Shown: positions 24,715 through 33,907 of the stretch, one piece after another | How positions within the stretch are numbered: the stretch's first letter is position 1 | How the letters are laid out: the number at the start of each line of letters is the position of its first letter | Assembly: GCA_902651635.1 (NCBI GenBank) | Contig: CACRSC010000010.1 | Span: forward strand, 389,084-453,083 | Source of the DNA: Mastigamoeba balamuthi | Lineage: Eukaryota; Evosea; Mastigamoebida; Mastigamoebidae | Length of the DNA stretch: 64,000 bases | Direction of reading: 5' to 3' | Program-made: the position numbers and the translations under genes | The notes under the pieces: model-generated | The model's database searches: none | What the model was told of the DNA's origin: nothing | Seen by the model: only the letters and a program-made list of their open reading frames with translations

Positions 24715-27700
24715 CTACATGACGCTGAGCAGGTCAATCTGCCCGGTGATGACGATGAAGTGGGGCCGCTGGTCGGGAGCCGTGTCCCAGCACTGCCGCA
24801 TGAGCGCGACGTAGCCGTCGGAGAAGCCCGCGAGGGTGGCGGGCAGCTCGGGCCGCTTGCCCTCGATGATGCTGCTCACGAGGGCCAGCGCGGGCACGTT
24901 GTGGAACGGGTTCTTCCTCGTCAGGATCTCGTACATGACCATCCCGTACCTGCGGAGGGCCCCAGCGACACGTCAGAGCCAGCCGTCGCACGCCAGCGGG
25001 AGGGAGCAGACTGGGGGGCGCACGCGTAGACGTCGGACATCTCCGAGTACTTGCTCTCAGTGAGGATCTCCGGCGCCATCCACGCGACTGTGGCGGGGAA
25101 ACGGAAGGTCAGCCAAGTCAACCCTGGGACGGGCGAGTTCGCACTGGTTCCGCAGACCGTGCTGCTGCTGTTGGACTTCTTCACAGTCGCAAGGCCGAAA
25201 TCTAGGGAAGGCTGTGAGCCAAACAGGCGAAGATGCGAGGCACTCAAGGCTCACCAGCCAGCTTGATGTCCAGCTTCTTGTTGACCTGACGATGCGGCAG
25301 AGATGAGAGGGGCGCAGTTGCGAAGGCGACGAGACGCACCAGGATGTTGGATGCCTTGAGGTCGCGGTGCGTGATGTTGGCGTGCTGCAGGTATCTGGAG
25401 TGCTGTGGTGAGAATGCGGCTGGCCCTCAACTGCTCTGGCTTACATCAACCCCTGCGATATCGACTGCAGCATCTCCAGCGCCTGTGGCATCTCGATCTT
25501 CTGCTGCGTCAGCACCGTCTGCGAGCAAGAGTCAGCTGCTGCATACGACCACAGCACTGGTCAGACCTTCAGACTGCCCCTGTCCATCCACTCGGTCATT
25601 CTAGTGCAAAATGCAAGTGAGCGGAATCAGAGCCAAGGGCTGTTCTGCGCACATGAACATGTTCTGAGGCTCCACACTCGCTCCCATCTGAATGATGCCA
25701 GGGGATTTAGAGGTATTCGTGGCTGCGGATAAGGAGATGCCACTCACGAAGAGCACGATCGACGGGTGGCGGAGCTCCGCGAGGAGCGCAATCTCCTTGA
25801 GCTGCTGCTGGAAGCTGTGGGCTGCCGACGTCTCCGCGTGCTGGAAGAACTTCTTCACTGCGACGACCTGCCCCCTCCACTCACTGGCGCACACGATTGA
25901 GTGAGCACGGGGGCATCTCATGGGATGAGTCTCGCGCACCCCTGGAAGACAGCACCGAAGTTGCCCCGTGCGACTTCGCTGTTTCCAAACGTGACGTCCT
26001 GGGGGTCCACTGCCCATGTGGGCCTCCCAGACTTGAGGTACTTGGCAAACAGGTCCTGCGCAGCCCGAGATCAGTGGACGGCAGCCAGGACGCCAGGACA
26101 GCGTACGGGAACCGTGGCGCCCCCCACAGGCTGGTTGCCCAACGAGATGCTGATCGATGGAGCCTCAGTGCTCTCGTTCCAGTCCCTCTCGAGGTTCTCC
26201 ACGACAAACTGGGCGATTGCTATGCTGAGAGACGTTGATCCAAGCCAACCCTCGCACTTCTGATATTTCAACAGGTCCACCGATGAGAATCGCACGTCCG
26301 AGCGCCCTGAATGACCCGGCACTCCGAAGGGAGCCTGCCTCCAGCTCTGACCTCGCCTCATTGCTGAGCACGACTTGCCCTCCCTGCGACGAGGCCATGT
26401 CAGCCGGAGGGGACGGATGGGAAAGGACGGGGACCAACCTTCCCCTTGGCGGAGATGCCAGTCGTCCTGATTACAGTCGTGCCGAAGTACTGGATGGCCC
26501 CGTTGGGCGCCACCTCTGTCTCGACTTCGCCGACGTGAATGCCCATGCGGACCCTGACGCCTCGGAAAACCTCAACCCCGTCCTCTGCAGGGGCCAGTGA
26601 GACCACTCCCAAAGTATCTGGCGCTGCATTCGCACGGTTCTTCACGACGGAGAACTCGTCGAGCTCGAACAACTTCGGGTTCCAGTCGGCATGCATCATC
26701 GCCACCTGCGACTGGCAGCAGAACTCGAGAGCATCGGCCACAGACTCGAAGGCAATGAGGAAGCTGTCGCCTGCACGCAGATTCCTCAGCTCCGGCGGAC
26801 ATACGCATCATGGCATCATATGCGTACCTTCGGTCTTCACCTCGAAGCCGTGGCACTTGCGGATTGCCTTGCGGATGATCCGGTTGTGGAGGAACAGTGT
26901 CTGCTTGGCAATGTTCTCGTTCCACTCCCACAGGCGCGTCGAACCCTGCATGTCTACGCGAATTCGGTGAGACTCGGGTCTTGGCAGCCCTTCAAGCCCC
27001 AGTACCGGTGACGACCAGCGCGACTCTGCCAGTAGGGTACTTGTCCCTGTTGTTTGCCAGCAGAGAGCCCTCCATGGCCGACAGCATTTCGTCCCACTTG
27101 GCGAGGATGTCGCCAAACTCGGGCCTGGCCCTGTTCATGCTCGATGAGTCACGGCAAAGGCCGGCAATTGAACTCACTGAGGGTCGGTGTCCCAGCATCT
27201 TTTCATCATCGACTCGAGGGAGGGCATCCCCTCGAAGGCCTCGGGATCGATTGTGGGCCGCAGGCTGTCCTCCATGACCTGCTGGGGCACGCAGAGCACG
27301 TTGAGGTTTCCGTACGGCGTGTCGCAGCTGACGGCCTCCCACGTGATTATTGCGAACGAAAACACGTCGCCCCGAGTGGTCGCCGGCCCGCCTGCCAGGC
27401 ACTCGGGAGCCCTCCAGAGAAGCGCTCCGACTGCAGAGTCGTCGGCGAGCCGATTCCACCCAAAGTCCGCGACCTTTGCAGACCAGCTCGAGTCAAGCTG
27501 GGAGTGGCCAGTCAGTCCGGTCAGTGCGACACGGATAGCGAGTGCTCCGGCTGTGATTGCGCACGAGGATGCAGGAGCTCGTGAGGCTGCCGTGAATGAT
27601 CTGCGGCTGGTGCAGATGCAAGAAGGCCATGCCCTTGGCGACCCCCTTGAGGATGTCGAGCCGGGTCGAGACAGGCAGTCTCCTCGGGAGCGCGAGGACC

Positions 27701-29179
27701 TCCTTGAGTGTGCCGTTTGCCATGTACTCTGCCATCGGTTGCCGTCAGCCCCTGTTCCCGCGAAGAGCAAACGTGCGCACCGTAGACTACTGTGAGCTCA
27801 GTGGGAGTCAGGGCGAAGCACAGGAACTGCTGGATGTTGGGGTGTCTTAGGTTCCTGGAATGCTCGCCATCGCCGGTGAGAACAAGCAAGGCAGTGAGGG
27901 AGTCACTCACCCGATCTCCGCCACGGTCTCGTGGACGTATGCCCTGTAGGCCCTGTTGTTCCTCTCCGTCATCGAGAACACTCTGGCGAGGGCCTCACTT
28001 CCTCCCCACGTGGCACGGAAAGTGACAGCGTCGCTCCTCCTGCCGACTTCGGCGTCGATGGCAATGTCCGAGGGCTGGGCCATGAAGCTCTTCCACGCTT
28101 CCTGAAAACGGTTTCAATCGCGCGAATTCAATTGCTACTTGTGAATCAATTGAGCGAAATCGCACTCTACGGCGTTGCAGCCGGACTGAGAGGATTGCAG
28201 CTACCACGACAAGACCGACGGCTGCTCCGCATCCGCCCACGACGCCGCCCACGATGCTGCCTATGGGGACCTTCTGGACCTCGACGGTCGTGGGGTAGAG
28301 GACCTTGTACACCCAGCTCTGCCCCGGCAGCAGGTTCGTCTCGTTGATGCCCTCGGTGGCGTCCCCCGTCGTCTCGTTGCACAGCAGGCTGATCGTGGCG
28401 TTGGGCCCGCGCACCCCCATGTGGAAGCCAGGAAACTCCTTGGCGGTGCCCGACTTGAACTTGAGGACTCCGAAGTAGACGCTCTCGGTGCTGACGAACA
28501 CGTACGTCTTGGGGACCAGGTTCCCGGCGGCGTCCATGGCTACGGCGCCGAACTTGATGAAGATGCCCTCGGCCCCGTTGATCGAGTTCTGGGAGATCTG
28601 CACGGGGTCGCCGAGCAGTACGGGGAACGCGAACGCGTCGACCGAGAGCAGCGGCGCTGCGGTCCCCGCGCACGTCGTCCGCGGGAACGCCAGCGCGTAC
28701 TTTGGCGACGTGAAGGACCCCGCCATCGTCGCCGACCCGTTGCACGGATCGGGGTCGGAGCTACCGGAGAGCACGACGTATCCCTTTTTGTCGGGTGTTA
28801 GGGTTAGACACCAATTCCGTTAAAACCCGCGACAAACTGCTATGCGAGCTCAGTAGAAGCCGACGAATGTGCACAGTGCGCGAGGATGCGGTGCGGGGAG
28901 GGGAAGGGGAGTTGTTCGCACATGGGGCGATATGGCGAAGCGGGTGTAGGTCTGCTCGCCGAGGGTGGTCGTGCTGCCGCCCGAGGCGAAGGCGATGGGG
29001 ATGGACCAGCACGTGCTCGCCGTGTAGTTGTCGGGCAGAGGCAGCGACGTCTCGTCCACCGTGTTCCACGCCAGCACGCCGACGTCGGTCACGCCCAGAT
29101 ACCCGCCGTCGGGCAGCAGCGCGCCCGCGAGTCCCGCGGCGGCCAGGACGCAGTAGATGCCAGCGGCACAGCGCATCAT
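24715..29179 (-). CDS. Receptor 2: novel ectodomain, TM, pseudokinase - degenerate nucleotide cyclase - kinase
   Basis: A predicted 1,090-residue type I membrane protein built from 21 exons (first 29179-28922, last 24949-24715); all 20 junctions keep phase. A signal peptide precedes an ectodomain (to ~255) homologous to that of the divergent neighbour: GGYLGV, STCWSIPI, HGYVVLS, YALAFPRTTCAG, PLLSVD. The membrane segment is VVGGCGAAVGLVVVAAIL. Kinase 1 lacks the glycine loop (GRRSDA), has Arg for the ATP-binding Lys (ALARVF) and HGS for HRD (IIHGSLTSSCIL), though DFG remains: a pseudokinase. The cyclase domain keeps both metal Asp (VTDMQGST, V-K-T-E-G-D) but has Ile and Gly where the transition-state Asn and Arg belong (TTVIRTTGIS), so it is probably inactive. 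Kinase 2 keeps AVKKFF, THRDLKASN, DFGLA and TIAWMAPE, but its loop starts with Ala (ARGNFG). Of 20 donors, 12 are GTGCG or GTACG. Confidence 0.9.
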
Positions 29180-29320
29180 AATAACGAAGGTAAAATGACT
29201 ACTGCGCGCCAAAAATAGGCCTTGGTTGGCTTGATCCGGATCGCACTGTGGGGTGGTGTGCCCCCCACCGCAGATCACTCTCAGTCGAGAAACTGCACAA
29301 CGCGCTGTGCCGAGTTCCGC
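29180..29320. promoter_or_regulatory. 141-bp bidirectional spacer between receptors 2 and 3
   Basis: The start codons of two head-to-head paralogous receptor genes face away from each other across 141 bp, leaving room for one shared promoter. The spacer contains a short A-rich patch (CCAAAAATAGG, 29207-29217) but no GATATC-type element. Co-regulation is an inference from geometry. Confidence 0.6.
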
Positions 29321-32300
29321 ATGTCTCCGCTGGGCGCAAGCGTTGTGTGCGCCGTGGCGCTGGTCGTCGCAGCCTCCGCTGCCGCCGCCGACGCTGCGGT
29401 GGCCTCTACGTCGTCGTCGTCTTCGGGGAGCTACCTGGGCGTCGAGAGGGTGGGCACGCAGACGTGGTCGAGCGACATAAAGAGCCCCGTCGCGTGGCCC
29501 GCGGCCCTCACGCAGCTCACGTGCTGGTCGTTCCCCATCACGCTGCCCAGCGGCAACGCCACCACCACCATCGGCGACCTCGTCTTCGACCGCGTCGCCA
29601 TCTCCGCGCATGCACGTCCACGCGGAGCACCCACTCCCCTTTTTTACTCAATTCGCTCCCGGTTTTGTCGAATAAGCGGTAAACACCTTTTTACCAACTA
29701 GAGAAGTCCGCGCTACTTTTCTACGCGTTTCCAGCGACGGCTGGGCTGACTGGACCGCGCGTGTGCACAGGGGTACATTGTTCTGTCGAACAGCGGCCTC
29801 GTGGCGGACCCGTGCAGCGGGGGGCTCGGCACGCGCGTCGCCGGAAATTTCACAAACTCGTCGTATGCCCTCGCGTTCCCGCGGACGACCTGCGCGGGCT
29901 CTCGGGCGCCGCTGCTCTCGGTCGACGGCTTCGCGGCGCGCATCGCCAAGATGGGGTCGGCCCCCGAGGTCGCGGCCGTCACGAGCAATGGCATCAGCGC
30001 AATGTTCATCGAGTTCCACGAGCAGGTGCTCAACAAGACCACTGGCGACCTCTCGCCCAAGTTCGTCATCCTCGTCGCCGCCGATGCCGTCTACTTCAAC
30101 TATATGAAGTTCAAGCCCGGCACCGCCACGTCGCCGCGCGGGTTGCACGTCGGGGCGCGCGGGGCGTTCGGGACGATAGACGTGCTCTGCGACTCGGCGA
30201 CCAACGCGAGCCTCTTCGGGCCCAACAACTCCTACGTGGCCGTCGGCGACACGTACAGGTTCGGCATGTTCACCCCAGGCGGGACATCGTCGAGCAGCGG
30301 GAACCTCGCGCTCGCTGAAGACGCGGTGCCCAAGGGCCCCATCATCGGCGGCGCGCTGGCCGCGTGCGCAGCCCTCTGCCTCGTCGCCGCGGGCTCTGCG
30401 GGTCTGCTGATCCGCAAGAGAAGAAAGGCACGACTGACGCTGCTAACCGCTTCCCTCCGCCCTCAGCTGGGGCCCTATCCCTGTCCCTCACGCAACACTC
30501 GTGCAGGAGGACGCGGAGATGGGCAACAAGGAGGGGTTCGTGGACCCGCACTACATCAAGATGGTCCGCGAGCTTGGCCGAGGAGACCGCGGCGTCGCTT
30601 ACCTGTCAGAGACGACCCACAGACGCCGCAGTGCAGCCGCACACTGACGCACAGCATGCAGGGCCAACTGGCACGGGACAGAGGTCGTCGCCAAGTCGTA
30701 CAAGTTCGCTACGTCCACATCACAGTCGGAGAAGAGGTTCCACGCCACGGTCACTGAGCTCAAGTACGTGACCGAGGTGTTTGTCACGACTCAGCAGCAA
30801 TTGCAGGGCGCTGCGGCACGTGAACGTCCAGATGTTCATCTGCTTCTCTCGGACGCCAACAGACCTCATCCTCGTCACAGGTTCGCTCTCTCCCAGCGTC
30901 CCCACTCGGAGCTAAGGCTACACTGGCAGAGTACCTTGCGAACAAGTCGCTCAGGGACTTCCTGTCGTCGTCCAAGCGCATTTCGTTCCCGCGCCGCTTT
31001 GAGATACTCCGCGGCATCGCCAAGGGGATGGCGTACCTCCACTGCAGAGCCCCGCAGATCGTCCACGGCCACCTGACGAGCTCGAACATACTGGTGTGTT
31101 CCCCTTCGCTTCTCTTTGCGGGAACTCAGCAAAGAGCCGCGTCCACCAGCTGGCTGGCAACCTCACAGTCAAAGTCTGCGACTTCGAGTTCTCGCGCATC
31201 GTCAAGTGCAACAGCGGAGCAGAGGAGGCCTCGGGCTCTGCGGTGGGCTCCGTGCTGTGGACCGCGCCAGAGAACCTCGCCGGGGCAGCGCCGACGACCA
31301 AGAGCGACGTGTACTCGTTCGGCATCCTGACGTGGGAGGTCGTCACGAGGCAGACGCCCTTCTCCAACGCCAACGTGCACACAGTGCCGCAGCTGGTCCT
31401 CTCGAACATACGCCCGCGCATCGACGAGGAGGTCTGGAAGGGCCTCGACCCGCTCTCGCAGCTGATGCACCAGTGCTGGAGTGCCAACTCGCAGTACGCG
31501 CTGCGGGCGCCCCCTGCTCTGGCTTCATCTCACAGAATGCGATGCTCCGTCCTGCAGGGAGAGGCCGGAGTTCACGCACATCATCGCTCAGTGGGGGATC
31601 ATGAAGTCCAAGATGGACAACTCGCTGGTGGACCTCGAGTCCATCGATCCGCCGAAGGGCCACGTGACCATTGTCTTCACAGGCGAGGAACACCTCATGG
31701 GAGACAGTGTTGTTCACACGCATCTCACGCGGGTGTTTGTGCCCTATGAGCAGACATCATGGGATCCTCGGAGCTGTGGTCGTGGGACGCCGAGGTCGCT
31801 CGGCAGACAGTGCTGACGCACAACGAGACCATCCGGCAGAGCCTCGCGAAGCACAAGGGGTTCGAGGTCAAGTCGGAAGGCATGCCCGCAAGCTCGGCTT
31901 CGAATTCTGACACCGTCTATCAGGAAACGCGTTTATGCTCGCCTTCCAGTCGGCCATCCAGGCGCTCATGTTTTGCTGCGACGCACAGAAGGCGCTGCTC
32001 GAGGCCAAGTGGGACCCCAGGATACTCAACCTTGAGCCCTTCTCGATCGAGAAGAAGGGTGCTCCCCGCAGCCCGCTCGGCCACCCCGCATCTCTGGCTG
32101 ACTGGCTGCACTCGCGCAGGAGAGACGCTGCTGTACCGGGGGTGCCGCGTTCGCATGGGCCTCAACGCAGGAGCCCCCGAGGTCGAGGTGTCGGACAACG
32201 GCTCGGCCGACTACTTTGGGCCGTGCGTGAACAAGGCGGCGCGAGTGGCCCACAAGGGCGAGGTGATCCCTCTGAAGATCCACACACCGCCCACGAGCGG

Positions 32301-33796
32301 TTCTCACGACGGCACGAACAGGGGGGACAGATCGTCATGAGCACCGCCGTGAGAGACGAGCTCGACGCGGACCCATCACGATGGGCGTCCTTGGGCGAGT
32401 TCCGCGAGTTGGGGTCCGTTGCCCTCAAGGGCATCCGAGGAGAGGAAGTCCTCCACGAGGTAGCGACAGCCCCCTGCATCTCCCCGACGTCTCTCAACGG
32501 GTCTTCGTTCAGTTCGTGGTCGGGTCCATCCCCAGGGAGTTCAAGAACTACACGTCGGACAACGTGCTCCCGGGGGCAGCGAACTCTGGGGGGACCATCT
32601 CGCACGGGGCCAGAGACGAGTCGATCATGGACTTCTTCAAAGTGGTCTCGGCCGGCGACAAGCCCCTGTGGGCCGTGGACCCGAAGTCCGTCACGATCAG
32701 CGATGCCGAGGTCGGCCGCGGCAGCTTCGGCTGCGTCTTCAAGGGGTGCGCTGCTCCGCCCCTCTGATGAGCCAGCGCAGTGGTCGCCTGACATGGCGAG
32801 GACCCCAGGGAGTGGAGGAATCAGGTCGTGGCCATCAAGAAGTGCTTCCCGCTGCCCGCGTCTGCCAGGGAGAGCTTCCAGAGGCACATGCAGGAGCTGG
32901 CGCAGCTCGCTGACCTTCGGCACCCCTCCGTAGTGCTCTTTGTGCGTGCGGGGGTCATTCGCCTTCATCGCGCATTGAAACTGACTTCCCTCCCTCATCA
33001 GATGGGCGCGAACGTCGATCCCGACGACCTCTGGATGTGCGCTGATCCGTAGTCATTGCTCGTGTCTCAACGCTCTGTAGCATCACTGAGTGGATGGATC
33101 ACGGGAGCCTGCGCGACGTTCTCGAACTGCAGGCCATCCAGATGCCGCAGGCCGTCGAGGTACTCTCGTCTGTCTGCCACGGCCTTGTGTACAGTGATTC
33201 CCAAATTCGCGCGTGCTGATTCGCTCCTCTGCAGATACCTCCACAACACGGGGATCATCCACCGCGACCTGCGAGCCTCCAACGTCCTTGTCAACAAGAA
33301 GTGGGACGTCAAGCTCTCCGACTTCGGCCTCCCGCTGCTCAAAGCGCTGAACCAGAACAAGTCCGGCAGCAGAAATGGTACTCCCTCCTACACTCGCATT
33401 CCCCTCTCACATGTGATCGCTGGCAGTCGCGTGGATGGCCCCCGAGGCTCTGAGCGACAACGCCTTCACCGACAGGACAGACGTCTACAGGTACCTACCA
33501 ATTAGTTATGCCGCCACGGCCTTCGGCTCACGCGGTGCCCCACCAGCTTCGGTATGGTCATGTACGAGGTCATCATCAGAGACGTGCCCTTCAAGGGCGT
33601 GAACGCAATGACGGTGGTGTCTACCATCCTGGCCGGCGGGCGCCCCGAGGTCCCCGACAGCATCGTCGCCACCACGGGGTTCTCAGACCACTACGTCGAT
33701 CTGATGCGCAGTTGCTGGGCGCACCACCCCAAGGAGCGCCCCAAGGTCACGGCCATGCTCGAGGCCATGGTGCGCATGGCCTCTACAAAGGGTTAG
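29321..33796 (+). CDS. Receptor 3: novel ectodomain, TM, pseudokinase - nucleotide cyclase - kinase
   Basis: A predicted 1,120-residue paralogue of receptor 2 in 19 exons (29321-29611, 29771-30427, 30507-30604, 30662-30763, 30807-30880, 30930-31093, 31150-31493, 31558-31682, 31754-31879, 31924-32058, 32120-32262, 32322-32459, 32513-32745, 32809-32941, 33002-33036, 33081-33188, 33235-33377, 33427-33490, 33547-33796); all phases agree. The ectodomain matches receptor 2 (SYLGV, LTCWSFPI, GYIVLSN, YALAFPRTTCAG). Kinase 1 keeps Lys (VVAKSY) but has HGH for HRD (IVHGHLTSSN) and DFE for DFG: a pseudokinase. The cyclase keeps the first Asp (FTDIMGS), Lys (VKSEG), Asn and Arg (VNKAARV), but its second metal Asp reads Asn (GNAFMLAF). 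Kinase 2 looks intact (VAIKKCF, HRDLRASN, DFGLP, VAWMAPE). Four introns fit only GC donors (29612, 30428, 31683, 31880); paralogues use GT at the same points. Confidence 0.9.
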
Positions 33797-33907
33797 CACG
33801 CGCTCTAGGCGCTGCAGTAGAGCCCTCTCGCCCGCTAGCAAGATAACAGGCTTTTGTATTGTCGTATTTCAAATCACTCTGCTGCCCTCGGTGGCCTCCC
33901 TCCAGTC

